DNA from: Pseudomonas putida
GTDB taxonomy: Bacteria; Pseudomonadota; Gammaproteobacteria; Pseudomonadales; Pseudomonadaceae
Assembly (NCBI RefSeq): GCF_028682175.1
Contig: NZ_JANHKS010000005.1
Location: 124,001-188,000, forward strand
Direction of reading: 5' to 3'
DNA length: 64,000 nucleotides
Shown here piece by piece: positions 8,644 to 17,703 of this stretch. The number at the start of each line of letters is the position of its first letter. The stretch's first letter is position 1. The notes under the pieces are model-generated. The model did not search any database. It saw nothing but the letters and a program-made list of their open reading frames with translations, and was not told where the DNA came from. Position numbers and translations under genes: made by a program.

Positions 8644-9549
8644 ATGGCAGCAGACATTCAGGATTTGTTGGCCTTCGTGGCCGTGGTCAAAGCGGGCGGC
8701 TTTCGCGAAGGTGCCCGCGCCAGCGGCAAATCGGCTTCCAGCCTGAGTGACGCGCTGCGCCGGCTGGAAGCGAGCCTGGGCGTGCGCCTGCTCAACCGCA
8801 CCACCCGCAGCGTGGTGCCGACCGAAGCGGGCACGCGCTTGATGGAGCGTATCGTTCCGGCGCTGGGCGAAGTGGAGTCGGCGCTGGACGTGGTCAACGA
8901 CTTTCGCGACCGCCCCTCCGGCACACTCAAACTCAACGTTCCGGCCAGCGCGGCGCGGCTGGTATTGCCGGGCATCATCACGCCCTTCCTCAAGGCTCAT
9001 CCCGATATCCGTCTGGAAATCACCGTCGAGGAAAGCTTCGTCGATATGCTCGCCGCAGGCTGCGACGCGGGCATCCGCTACGACGAGCGCCTGGAACAGG
9101 ACATGATCGCCGTGCCCATCGGGCCGCGGTGGCAGCGCTTCGCCACCGCGGCCGCACCGGGCTACCTTGACGCCCGGGGCCGGCCCGCCCATCCGGTCGA
9201 GCTGCTCGAACACGCGTGCCTGCGTGGCAAGTTCGCCAGCGGCAACATGCCGGTCTGGGAATACGAGCGTGACGGCCAGGTGATCCGCGTCGATCCTGCC
9301 GGGCCGCTGCTGGTCAACATCGCAGGCGGCGTCGATCTGGCGGTGCAGGCGGCGGTGGACGGACTGGGCGTGGTCCATCTGTTCGAAGACTGGCTGCGCC
9401 CGCATCTGGAGAGCGGCGCGCTGGAGCCGATCCTGGAGCCCTGGTGGCAGAATTTCAGCGGGCCGTTTCTGTATTACCCGGGGCGGCGCTATTTGCCATC
9501 GCCGCTGCGGGCGTTCGTGGAGTTCATCAAGGCGACAAGCCACCCGTAG
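8644..9549 (+). CDS. LysR-family transcriptional regulator
   Basis: 301 residues. The helix-turn-helix occupies about residues 1-62 (FREGARASGKSASSLSDALR, then LNRTTRSVVPTEAG), followed by a LysR substrate-binding domain. The ATG at 8644 is chosen because upstream in-frame codons lie in the antisense of the reductase gene. It faces away from the PdxI-like reductase, the common layout for a LysR protein and its target. The effector is unknown. It belongs to the CrgA/DsdC-like LTTR branch with the LNRTTR motif, where targets are often small oxidoreductases or transporters. Confidence 0.9.
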   Translation: MAADIQDLLAFVAVVKAGGFREGARASGKSASSLSDALRRLEASLGVRLLNRTTRSVVPTEAGTRLMERIVPALGEVESALDVVNDFRDRPSGTLKLNVPASAARLVLPGIITPFLKAHPDIRLEITVEESFVDMLAAGCDAGIRYDERLEQDMIAVPIGPRWQRFATAAAPGYLDARGRPAHPVELLEHACLRGKFASGNMPVWEYERDGQVIRVDPAGPLLVNIAGGVDLAVQAAVDGLGVVHLFEDWLRPHLESGALEPILEPWWQNFSGPFLYYPGRRYLPSPLRAFVEFIKATSHP

Positions 9550-9660
9550 GTTCGGCTCGCGTGTGCAGCAGCTCTGCCGAAACATGGGGCTTGTGGTGAA
9601 CCGACATCCGCTGGGCAATAATGCAGGGCGTTTTCGCCTGTTCGTCCATAAGGAATCACC

Positions 9661-10371
9661 GTGTCGTCGAGTGCCTCCCCCACTCCCCCGTCCACCGGGC
9701 CTTTGCTGGAAACCCGGCGCCTGGGCCGCCTTGATCCGGGCGGCGTGGTCGAACTGCTCAAGCCCACGGACTTTGTCCTGACGCCCGGCGCACAAATCGC
9801 GATCACCGGCGCATCCGGCTCGGGCAAGAGCGTTTTCCTGCGAGCCCTGGCACTGCTCGACGCACCCGCCACCGGCCAGATGCTGTGGCACGGCAAGCCG
9901 ATTCCCAGTGAGATGATTCCCCATTACCGCACCTGCGTGTCGTACCTCGCGCAACGCCCGGCGCTGGTCGAGGGATCGGTACTGGACAACCTGCAATTTC
10001 CCTACACCCTCAAGAGCCTGCGCCAGCGCCGCTTCAATCTGCCGAAAGCCACTGAACTGCTGGCCCAGGCGGGCAAGGAACCTGCGTTTCTGCAAAAGAG
10101 CGCGCAGGACCTGTCAGGCGGCGAGTCGCAGATCGTCGCGCTGGTCCGCACCCTGCAACTGGAACCGCAGGTGATGCTGTTCGATGAACCGACCTCGGCG
10201 CTGGACCCGCAATCGGCATCCGCCGTCGAGCATCTGGTGCGTCACTGGTTCGATGCGGACACATCACGGGCCTATATCTGGGTGTCTCACGACCCCGCGC
10301 AGGCGCGGCGCATGAGCACCCGCCACCTGACGATGGACAAGGGTGTGCTGCAACTGGAGCCGCAGCGATGA
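9661..10371 (+). CDS. fetA: FetA-like ABC transporter ATP-binding protein
   Basis: 236 residues with Walker A GASGSGKS (near residue 46), the signature LSGGESQ, Walker B VMLFDEP and a switch His in YIWVSHD. The GTG start at 9661 follows AAGGAATCACC. It overlaps the next gene in an ATGA and that gene encodes a FetB-type permease, so the pair resembles E. coli FetAB (YbbL/YbbM), an inner-membrane exporter linked to iron homeostasis and oxidative-stress resistance. The substrate here is inferred from that family resemblance only. Confidence 0.85.
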   Translation: MSSSASPTPPSTGPLLETRRLGRLDPGGVVELLKPTDFVLTPGAQIAITGASGSGKSVFLRALALLDAPATGQMLWHGKPIPSEMIPHYRTCVSYLAQRPALVEGSVLDNLQFPYTLKSLRQRRFNLPKATELLAQAGKEPAFLQKSAQDLSGGESQIVALVRTLQLEPQVMLFDEPTSALDPQSASAVEHLVRHWFDADTSRAYIWVSHDPAQARRMSTRHLTMDKGVLQLEPQR

Positions 10372-11159
10372 ACTATCAGAACCTCTCCGCTTTCGATCTG
10401 TGCATCGCCGCCTCGCTGATCCTCATCAACGGCGCACTGTCAGTGCTGCTCAAGCTCGATCTGGAACGCAAGCTGCTCTGGGCCTCGGTGCGCACGGTGG
10501 TGCAATTGCTGGCCGTCGGTTACCTGCTGGGCTGGGTGTTCGCCAATGCCCGCTGGTACGTGGTGCTGCCACTGATGTGCCTGATGACGCTGATCGCCGG
10601 TGTCTCAGCCGCAGGCCGGGGCAAGCGCACCTACGCCGGGCAACTGGTCGACAGCGTGATGGCGGTGTGGAGCAGTTCGTGGCTGGTCAGCGCCATCGGG
10701 CTGTTCGTGATTATCCGCATCCGCCCCTGGTACGAACCGCAATACGCGATTCCGATCCTGGGGATGATCCTGGGCAACACCCTGACGGCGGTGTCGCTGG
10801 GCATCGAGCGCATGACCTCGGAACTCACCTCGGGGCGCAACACCATCGAGATGATCCTGGCCCTGGGCGGCACCCGCTGGGAGGCGGCGCAATCGGCGGC
10901 CCGGCAGGCGGTGCGGGCCGGGATGATGCCGACGCTGAACCAGATGACTGTGGTCGGTATCGTCAGCCTGCCAGGCATGATGACCGGTCAGGTGCTGGCC
11001 GGGGAAAACCCGGTGGACGCCGTGCGCTACCAGATCGTGATCATGTTCCTGATTGCCGCAGGCTCGGCCCTGGGCACCGTGGGCGCGGTCATGCTGACCT
11101 TTCGCCGGCTGTTCTCGGCCGATCACCGGTTCATGATCCACAAGCTGGTGGCCCGATGA
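10368..11159 (+). CDS. fetB: FetB-like ABC transporter permease (UPF0014)
   Basis: 263 residues with about seven membrane segments. GGTRWEAA and SLPGMMTGQVLAGENPVDAVRYQ are characteristic of the FetB/UPF0014 permease family; the second region is the most conserved. It starts inside the end of the ATPase gene (ATGA) and its own stop overlaps the start of the downstream LysR gene, also as ATGA. It should form the membrane channel of the exporter with FetA. The tight coupling to a LysR gene is unusual for fetAB and may place the exporter under that regulator or simply co-transcribe it. Confidence 0.87.
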   Translation: MNYQNLSAFDLCIAASLILINGALSVLLKLDLERKLLWASVRTVVQLLAVGYLLGWVFANARWYVVLPLMCLMTLIAGVSAAGRGKRTYAGQLVDSVMAVWSSSWLVSAIGLFVIIRIRPWYEPQYAIPILGMILGNTLTAVSLGIERMTSELTSGRNTIEMILALGGTRWEAAQSAARQAVRAGMMPTLNQMTVVGIVSLPGMMTGQVLAGENPVDAVRYQIVIMFLIAAGSALGTVGAVMLTFRRLFSADHRFMIHKLVAR

Positions 11160-12064
11160 GCATCAACTTCGACCTCAATGACCTGCAGGCCTTTCGCGCG
11201 GTGGTGGAGAACGGCAGCTTCCGCAAGGCAGCCGACGCGATCCGCATCACCCAGCCGGCGCTCAGCCGTCGTATCGAAAAACTCGAATCGGCGCTCAACG
11301 TGAAACTGTTCGAGCGCACCACGCGCAAGGTCAGCCTGACCAGCGTGGGCCTTGCATTTCTGCCTCAGGTCGAACGCATGCTCGACGATCTGGACATCGC
11401 CCTGATGAGCATCAGCGAAGTGGCGTCCACCCGCCTGGGCAACGTGACCATCGCCTGCGTGCCGTCGGCAGCGTACTACTTCATGCCCCAAGTCATCAGC
11501 GCGTTTCACCGTCTGTATCCGAAGATCAGGGTCAGGGTGCTCGACGCCAGCGCCAACGAGGTCAACAGCGCCGTGGCGTCGGGCGATGCGGATTTTGGCG
11601 TGAGTTTCAGTGGCACCCTGGCCGCCGAAGTGGATTTCGAACTGTTGCTGCAGGAACGCTACGTCGTCGCCTGCCGCCGGGATCATCCACTGGCGAGCCG
11701 CGAACAGGTCAGTTGGGAGGAGATGTACGAGCACGACTACATCAGCCTCGACAAGACCTCGGGCAACCGCCTGGTGCTGGATCAGGCCTTGATGCGCCTG
11801 CATCCGAAGAGGCCGAGCATCTGCGAGACACGTCATGTCACGACAATGATCGGCCTGGTGGAAGCGGGTCTGGGGGTGGCGGCGGTGCCGTCGATTGCAA
11901 TGCCGGCGGCGCCTCACCCGATCCTGGTGAGCGTGCCGCTGATCGAACCCGAAGTGCTGCGCAACGTCGGGCTGATCAAGCGCCGCGGACGTACCCTGAC
12001 GCCCGCGGCTATCGAACTGGAAAGACTGGTCAGGGACATGCCGATCCGATCAGCGGGGCACTGA
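11156..12064 (+). CDS. LysR-family transcriptional regulator
   Basis: 302 residues with the N-terminal helix-turn-helix (FRAVVENGSFRKAADAIRIT, QPALSRRIEKLE, FERTTRKVSLTSVG) and a full effector domain from about residue 90. The ATG at 11156 overlaps the permease stop codon. Its 3' end overlaps the end of the convergent binding-protein gene by 15 bp. LysR genes beside citrate/tricarballylate-type MHS transporters are common (TcuR type), so it may regulate the two leftward genes that follow, although the fetAB genes upstream are an alternative target. Confidence 0.9.
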   Translation: MSINFDLNDLQAFRAVVENGSFRKAADAIRITQPALSRRIEKLESALNVKLFERTTRKVSLTSVGLAFLPQVERMLDDLDIALMSISEVASTRLGNVTIACVPSAAYYFMPQVISAFHRLYPKIRVRVLDASANEVNSAVASGDADFGVSFSGTLAAEVDFELLLQERYVVACRRDHPLASREQVSWEEMYEHDYISLDKTSGNRLVLDQALMRLHPKRPSICETRHVTTMIGLVEAGLGVAAVPSIAMPAAPHPILVSVPLIEPEVLRNVGLIKRRGRTLTPAAIELERLVRDMPIRSAGH

Positions 12065-12826
12065 GTCCAGCCCCGTGGCCTGAACCACCGGCTGCGCCTT
12101 GGGTGATGCCAGGTATTCTAGCAACGCCCTGGCCTGCTGCGGGTGCTCGGCATTGCTCGGAATGCCGGCGGCGAAGCGGGTCACGGACTGGACGTTTTCC
12201 GGAAGCTTGCCGACGTAGGTCACGCCCGGCACCGGCAGCAATTCGGAAACCTGCTGCAAGCCCACTTCGTATTCGCCATTGGCAACGACCGAGGCCACTG
12301 GAATGCGCTCGATCATCTTGCCCTTGGGTCCGGCCTGATCCTGGATGCCCAGTTTCCTGAACAGCTCTTTCTCGACGTACACCCCGCTGGCGCTGTCGGA
12401 ATAGGCGACGGACCGGGCCTTGAGCAGCACCTCCTTGAGCTGGGCATCGGTGCCAATGGCAGGCTTGGCTGCGCCCTGCCTGACCACCAGGCCGATCCGC
12501 GAGTCGGCCAGCTCCACCCGGGAGGCCGGATCGACCTTGCCTTGCTTGATCAATTCATCCAGCGCATAACCGACCATGATCACCACATCGGCGTGCTCGC
12601 CCCGGGCCAGTCGGTTGGGAATCGCTTCAGGGGCCTTGCCCATCGACGGGCCGAGGATGGTTTGCAAGGTGTCGCCGCTTTCGGCCGCGTATTGCGGGCC
12701 GAGTTGTTTATAGGCAGCGGTGAAGCCGCCAGAGGTCATCACCTTGAGTTCCTCGGCCTGAGCGAACGGGCTCAACGCCAGGCAGCCCAGACTCCACGCA
12801 GCCAGGTGTTTGAACAGTGCATTCAT
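12050..12826 (-). CDS. ModA-like periplasmic substrate-binding protein, no ABC partner
   Basis: 258 residues with a signal peptide ending near residue 24 (PFAQA before EELKV). The mature part (VMTSGGFTAAYKQL, GEHADVVIMVG, YSDSASGVYVEKELF) matches the extracellular-solute-binding family that includes molybdate-binding ModA. No ABC ATPase or permease of a matching type lies nearby; the upstream gene on the same strand, 31 bp away, is an MHS-type symporter. It may bind an organic anion and assist or sense for that symporter, or act in another process. Calling it a molybdate transporter would not be supported here. Confidence 0.8.
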   Translation of the reverse strand: MNALFKHLAAWSLGCLALSPFAQAEELKVMTSGGFTAAYKQLGPQYAAESGDTLQTILGPSMGKAPEAIPNRLARGEHADVVIMVGYALDELIKQGKVDPASRVELADSRIGLVVRQGAAKPAIGTDAQLKEVLLKARSVAYSDSASGVYVEKELFRKLGIQDQAGPKGKMIERIPVASVVANGEYEVGLQQVSELLPVPGVTYVGKLPENVQSVTRFAAGIPSNAEHPQQARALLEYLASPKAQPVVQATGLDSVPR

Positions 12827-12857
12827 GACAAATCCTTATTGTTGTGGGTGTTGCGGA

Positions 12858-14159
12858 TCAGACCGCCAATTGCGCGCGGGCCGAAAGATTGCGGTACAGC
12901 ACCAGGGTTGCGCACAGCGCACAGATGGCAGCGAAGGTCATCCAGTAGGCAGGCGCGGCCTTGTCGCCGGTTAGGTGGATCAGCCAGGTCGAGACTGCCG
13001 GGGTGAAACCGCCGAACACTGCAGTTGCCAGGCTATAGGCCAGGGAAAAACCGGCGACACGCACCTCGACCGGCATGATCTCGGTCAGTGCCGGAATCAT
13101 CGCGCCGTTGTACAGGCCATAGAGGCACGAGAACCACAGCAGCACTTCGAGCATATGGCTGAAGCTCGGCGCCTGGGCCAGGAACGACAGGGCCGGATAA
13201 GCGGTGAAAATCGTCAACACGGTCATCGCCACCAGCAGCGGCTTGCGGCCGAAGCGGTCACTCAAAGCGCCGCCAATCGGCAGCCAGATGAAGTTGGACA
13301 CCCCCACCAGCAGCGTCACCAGCAAGGCATCGGCGGTGCTCAGGTTGAGCACGGTCTTGCCGAAGGTCGGTGCGTACACCGTAATCAGATAGAACGCGGT
13401 GGTGGTCATCGCCACCATGAGCATCCCGGCGAGTACCACCCCCCAGTTCTGCAGCAAGGTGGCAAAGACCTGCTTCATGGTCGGACGATGGGCGCGGGCG
13501 GCAAATTCTTCAGTCTCCTGTAGGTTGCGGCGCAGCACGAAGATAAAGGGCACGATCAGGCACCCGACAGCGAACGGAATACGCCATCCCCAATCGGCTA
13601 CGGCGGCAGGCGCCATCCACTGGTTGAGCGCGTAGCCCAGGGCCGCAGCGACCACGATTGCCACTTGCTGGCTGCCCGATTGCCAACTGGTGTAGAAGCC
13701 CTTGCGACCGGGCGTCGCCATTTCCGCCAGATACACCGACACACCGCCCAGCTCGGCGCCCGCCGAGAAGCCTTGCAGCAGGCGGCCCAGCAATACCAGC
13801 GCCGGTGCCCAGAGGCCGATGCTGGCGTAACCAGGCACCAGCACGATCAGCAAGGTGCCGCTGGCCATGATCGACAAGGTGACGATCAAGCCCTTGCGCC
13901 GCCCCACGTCGTCGATGTACGCCCCCAGGATCACCGCGCCCAGCGGACGCATCAGAAAGCCTGCGCCGAACACGGCGAAGGTCATCATCAGCGAGGCAAA
14001 TTCGCTCGATGCAGGAAAGAAGACGGCTGCGATCTGGGTGGCGTAGAAGCCAAAGAGGAAGAAATCGAATTGTTCGAGAAAGTTGCCCGACGTGACGCGA
14101 AAAACGGCACCGGCTTTGGATGAGGCGGACGAAGGCCGCGAATGGGGTGAACCATGCAT
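12858..14159 (-). CDS. MHS-family citrate/tricarballylate:H+ symporter-like
   Basis: 433 residues, twelve predicted membrane segments. [19 protein letters not shown] in the first helix and [12 protein letters not shown] in the 2-3 loop are typical of the metabolite:H+ symporter group of MFS; the closest remembered relatives are CitA and TcuC, which import citrate and tricarballylate. It is the first gene of a leftward pair with the orphan binding protein. The upstream 308-bp spacer holds a REP palindrome and presumably the promoter. Substrate assignment to tricarboxylates is inference from family. Confidence 0.85.
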   Translation of the reverse strand: MHGSPHSRPSSASSKAGAVFRVTSGNFLEQFDFFLFGFYATQIAAVFFPASSEFASLMMTFAVFGAGFLMRPLGAVILGAYIDDVGRRKGLIVTLSIMASGTLLIVLVPGYASIGLWAPALVLLGRLLQGFSAGAELGGVSVYLAEMATPGRKGFYTSWQSGSQQVAIVVAAALGYALNQWMAPAAVADWGWRIPFAVGCLIVPFIFVLRRNLQETEEFAARAHRPTMKQVFATLLQNWGVVLAGMLMVAMTTTAFYLITVYAPTFGKTVLNLSTADALLVTLLVGVSNFIWLPIGGALSDRFGRKPLLVAMTVLTIFTAYPALSFLAQAPSFSHMLEVLLWFSCLYGLYNGAMIPALTEIMPVEVRVAGFSLAYSLATAVFGGFTPAVSTWLIHLTGDKAAPAYWMTFAAICALCATLVLYRNLSARAQLAV

Positions 14160-14467
14160 GAGTGTTCTCCAGCGATCTTGTTGACGTGCCTTGCGGCGCT
14201 TTTTATGGGCTGGAGTTTGCTGGACACAATTTGAAACGATAAGTGCTATGTTTTCATCGATTGATGCATGACGCTTATCAATGCACGTAGGAGCGCGCTT
14301 GCCCGTGATTGCGATCTGCCTGTGATGAATCTGGTTGCTGACCCACCGCGGTCGCGGGCAAGCGCGCTTCTACAAACAGTGGTGATGCGGGCGAGACATC
14401 GACCGGTCATGAATCAGTCACAAAGCAGTATTATTCTGCCATCACTTTGCGGCAGGAAATTCCAGCA
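14160..14467. other. Intergenic region with one REP doublet, 308 bp
   Basis: Spacer between the leftward symporter gene and the rightward GGDEF-EAL gene. It contains an AT-richer segment at 14225-14260, likely promoter sequence for the symporter gene, and the REP doublet at 14287-14373. No gene was recognised. Confidence 0.6.
14287..14373. repeat. REP doublet, GTAGGAG class
   Basis: Inverted arms GTAGGAGCGCGCTTGCCCG and CGGGCAAGCGCGCTTCTAC surround a loop of about 45 bp. The same family recurs at 25754, 32602, 42241, 45989 and 49550. Confidence 0.85.
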
Positions 14468-16825
14468 GTGATCCGCCGATCTTTCTCCTCCTTAAGCTTT
14501 CTTCAAGTGTTGCTCATGACGCTCTGCGCCGCGACGCTGGTGTTTCTCTGGGCGCTGTATTTCCAGCAGAAAGCCACCTCGCGCCATGAAGCGCTGGCCG
14601 CCAAGGCCGCCGAGCACCTGAATCTTGCGACCATCGCCGCAGAAAACCTGCGTCAACTGGTGGACCGTGCCCAGGCCATCGGCCGGGTCACGCGCGGTGA
14701 CATGGAGGACCTGGGCCAGCGCCATCGCGGGCTGGTGCGCATGCTCGCCGAGGATCCGGTGTTCAAACGCATGAGCCTGTACGAGAACGACGGCAGCCTG
14801 GTGTCCGCCAGCCATCTGGATGAGCCCCATCAACTGCCGGCGCAGTGGCTCGATCAGTTGCAGGCCCACGAGCAGCGCTACGGTTTCAAGGCGCTGCTGC
14901 CGGGCCTGTCGCCTGGGCAAAACAACACGCTGATGCCTAACTGGCGGCTGCCGTTTCTGCTGCCGCTGGTGGATTCCGCCACCGGCAGTCGCAACAGTGT
15001 GCTGGTGGTGCAACTGGACGTGGGTTACATCGCAGCCTTGTTCGAGCACATCGACCTGGGCCAGAGCGGCATGATGCGCCTGCTCGACGGCGAGGGGCAT
15101 GAACGCCTGCGCATCAACAACAGCGGCGTGGTGGTGTCTGGCACCCCGCTTGCGCCGGAGCTTGCAAGCGATGGTGAAAACAACGGCGCGCTCACCCAGC
15201 AGGCTGGCGATGCCCTGTTCCAGAGCATGTACCTGCGCGTGCCGCAGCGTGGCTTCAGTGTGGTGGTGAGCCAGTCCTTGGATGAAATCCTCGCCTCCTC
15301 GCGCCTGACCTATCAGCGCCAGCTGTGGCTGAACCTGTGCATGACGCTGCTGATTCTCGGCAGCCTGGTCTGGACCCTGCGCGTGTTGCGCAAGCGTCAG
15401 GAAGCCTTCAACGCATTGGAGCAGGCCCAGCAACTCAACCAAGGGCTGATCGGCCGGCTGGAAGAAGAGCACCGCCGCAGCAGTCACGCCGCCGCCACCG
15501 ATCATCTGAGCGGCCTGCACAATCGTCGGCAGTTTCTGGAAGTCGCTGCGCGCACGCTGTCGTCCCAGCGCGGCAAACGCCGGCTGATGGCGATTCTGTT
15601 CATCGACATGGACCGTTTCAAATCGATCAACGATTCCCTCGGCCACAAGGTCGGCGACATGCTCCTGCAAGCGGTCGCGGGCCGGATCAAACGGATGCTG
15701 GAGCCGGACGACGAGGCCGCACGCTTTGGCGGCGACGAATTCGTGGTGCTGCTGGCCGGTGAACGTACCGAGGAGCAGATCGATGCCTGGGTTCGCGCGC
15801 TGGTGCAGAAACTCTCGGCGATCTACTCGCTCAACGAGCACGAACTGACCACCAGCCCCAGCGTGGGCGTGAGCATCTGCCCGCGGGACGGCCAGGATGT
15901 CGAAGACCTGATCCGCAGCGCCGACGCCGCCATGTATTCGGCCAAACGCGCAGGCCGTGGGCAGTATCGTTTCTTCGACCCGTCGCTGAACGTTGCCGAC
16001 GTCGAGGAATTCATTCTTGAACAGGCCTTCGGCAGCGCGTTGCGCGAGCGTCAGTTCGTCCTGCATTACCAGCCGCAGGTCCGCCTGGACACCATGCTGG
16101 TGGACGGTTACGAGGCGCTGGTGCGCTGGGAGCACCCCGAATTCGGCCTGCTGTACCCGGATCGTTTCATCTCCCTGGCCGAGCGCAGCGGCTTCATCAT
16201 CGCCCTGGGCTGGGAAGTGCTGCGCTTGGCCTGCGAAACCCTGGCCCTGTGGCGCTCCGAAGGGCGGACGCTGCGTCTGGCGGTGAACGTCTCGGCGCTG
16301 CAACTGCACCAGGCTGATTTCAGCGACCGGGTGCTGGCCAAGCTGACGCACCATGGCCTGGCCCCCCATGACATGGAACTGGAAATCACCGAGACCACCC
16401 TTCTGGATCAGGAAGGCCGGGCCATCGAGCACCTGCGTCGGCTGCGCGAGGCCGGCATGAACATCAGCCTGGACGACTTCGGCAAGGGTTACGCCGGCTT
16501 CGCCCACCTGCAATCGCTGCCGCTGACCAAGCTGAAAATCGACCGCACGCTGATCGCGCCGCTGTCCAACAGCCCGGATGACAGCCCCATCGTCTCCTCC
16601 ACCATCATCCTGGCCAAGCGCCTGGGGCTGGAAGTGGTGGCCGAGGGCGTGGAAACCCGGGAGCAGGTGGTGTGCCTGAAGCTGGCTGGTTGCGATGTTG
16701 CGCAGGGGTACCACTTCAGCCGGCCGCTGTCGGCGGCGCAACTGACCGAATATCCGCCCTTCGCCAACGCGGCGGCGTCCCCTACGACCTACACGGATGT
16801 GGCCCAGAAAGTATGCGTGCCGTAA
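14468..16825 (+). CDS. Membrane GGDEF-EAL protein (c-di-GMP turnover) with periplasmic sensor region
   Basis: 785 residues from the GTG at 14468 (GCAGGAAAT lies upstream; a TTG 21 bp earlier is less likely). A first membrane helix lies at about residues 10-32, a periplasmic domain at about 35-280 and a second helix near 286-305. A GGDEF domain with intact GGDEF motif (421-425) and an EAL domain with EAL (549-551), NVS, EITE, LDDFG, KIDR and AEGVE motifs follow. All key phosphodiesterase residues appear present. The inhibitory RxxD position before GGDEF reads EPDD, so product inhibition of the cyclase is probably absent. The last 13 bp overlap the gene for a PhnD-like binding protein, a likely sensory partner. 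Confidence 0.93.
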   Translation: MIRRSFSSLSFLQVLLMTLCAATLVFLWALYFQQKATSRHEALAAKAAEHLNLATIAAENLRQLVDRAQAIGRVTRGDMEDLGQRHRGLVRMLAEDPVFKRMSLYENDGSLVSASHLDEPHQLPAQWLDQLQAHEQRYGFKALLPGLSPGQNNTLMPNWRLPFLLPLVDSATGSRNSVLVVQLDVGYIAALFEHIDLGQSGMMRLLDGEGHERLRINNSGVVVSGTPLAPELASDGENNGALTQQAGDALFQSMYLRVPQRGFSVVVSQSLDEILASSRLTYQRQLWLNLCMTLLILGSLVWTLRVLRKRQEAFNALEQAQQLNQGLIGRLEEEHRRSSHAAATDHLSGLHNRRQFLEVAARTLSSQRGKRRLMAILFIDMDRFKSINDSLGHKVGDMLLQAVAGRIKRMLEPDDEAARFGGDEFVVLLAGERTEEQIDAWVRALVQKLSAIYSLNEHELTTSPSVGVSICPRDGQDVEDLIRSADAAMYSAKRAGRGQYRFFDPSLNVADVEEFILEQAFGSALRERQFVLHYQPQVRLDTMLVDGYEALVRWEHPEFGLLYPDRFISLAERSGFIIALGWEVLRLACETLALWRSEGRTLRLAVNVSALQLHQADFSDRVLAKLTHHGLAPHDMELEITETTLLDQEGRAIEHLRRLREAGMNISLDDFGKGYAGFAHLQSLPLTKLKIDRTLIAPLSNSPDDSPIVSSTIILAKRLGLEVVAEGVETREQVVCLKLAGCDVAQGYHFSRPLSAAQLTEYPPFANAAASPTTYTDVAQKVCVP

Positions 16826-17703
16826 AACGTTTATTCCTGCTGCTGGCAGTCTTGATGTTCAACGCGGTGGTGGCGGCAGAAGGCGTTGACGCCGCCTGCA
16901 CCCAGCACAGCCTGCGCATCGCCGTGATCCCGAAAAAGAGCATGGAAGAACTGCTCAAGGAGCATCGGTCGCTGACCGAACGGCTGACCCGCGCCACCGG
17001 CATTCCGGTGGAAATCGTGCCCTCCTCGTCCTATGAAAGCGTGGTCGATGCCATCGTTTCCGGCGGCGTCGATATCGCCTGGCTGGGGCCTGCGTCCTAT
17101 GTCATCGCCCACCAGCGTGACCCGCGCATCGAACCCTTCGCCAGCCTGACCATCAGCCACGGCTTCTTCACCCCCGCCGGGCATCACTATCAGGCGCTGT
17201 TACTGGTGCGCAGCGAAACCGCCAAGGCCATCCCCGACCTGCGCGGCAAGCGCGTGGCCCTGACCGATCCGGCCAGCACTTCCGGCAGCGTGGTGCCCAA
17301 CGCCGAGTTCTCGGCACTGCTGGGCGAGCCGCTGGGGCAGTTTTTCGGCTCGATCGTCTATGCGGGCTCCCATGACAAATCCCTGGACGCGCTGTTGGCG
17401 CGCAAGGTGGACGCCGCCTTCGTGTCCAGCGTCAGGGCCGACGAGTACCTGACCAACGGCCTGATCTCGCGCGACACCTTCAAGGTGCTGTGGCGCTCGG
17501 AGCCGATCTACTACGACCCGTTCGTGTTCAGCGGCACCCTGTGCCCGGCGATCAAGGAACAGGTGCGCAACGCCATGCTCAACGATCAGGCGGGCCTGGC
17601 GCAGTTCCTCAAGTCACAGGAAGCGTCCGGGATCGTGCCGGTGGATCACGCCGCCTACGCGCCGCTGCTGGGCAAGATGCAGGCAGCGCCTGCGGCTCAG
17701 TGA
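16813..17703 (+). CDS. PhnD-like periplasmic phosphate/phosphonate-type binding protein
   Basis: 296 residues with a signal peptide ending near residue 21 (VVAA before EGVDAAC). LRIAVIPKKSMEELL, GVDIAWLGPASYVIA, LRGKRVALTDPASTSGSVVPN and ALLARKVDAAFVSS are the standard blocks of the PhnD family of solute-binding proteins. No ABC transporter genes accompany it. Instead its start lies inside the 3' end of the GGDEF-EAL gene, implying co-translation. By analogy with the known NspS-MbaA pair of Vibrio cholerae, in which a binding protein controls a GGDEF-EAL protein, it may carry a ligand signal to the enzyme upstream. This is inference. Confidence 0.87.
   Translation: MRAVKRLFLLLAVLMFNAVVAAEGVDAACTQHSLRIAVIPKKSMEELLKEHRSLTERLTRATGIPVEIVPSSSYESVVDAIVSGGVDIAWLGPASYVIAHQRDPRIEPFASLTISHGFFTPAGHHYQALLLVRSETAKAIPDLRGKRVALTDPASTSGSVVPNAEFSALLGEPLGQFFGSIVYAGSHDKSLDALLARKVDAAFVSSVRADEYLTNGLISRDTFKVLWRSEPIYYDPFVFSGTLCPAIKEQVRNAMLNDQAGLAQFLKSQEASGIVPVDHAAYAPLLGKMQAAPAAQ

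Noticed and set aside
12050-12826. Molybdate ABC transporter locus
   Set aside because: Only the binding-protein fold is present; no modB/modC-like genes or Mo-enzyme genes flank it.
14492-16741. A 749-codon open frame antisense to the GGDEF-EAL gene
   Set aside because: The plus strand has complete GGDEF and EAL motifs; the antisense product shows only composition-driven His/Gln/Ala repeats.
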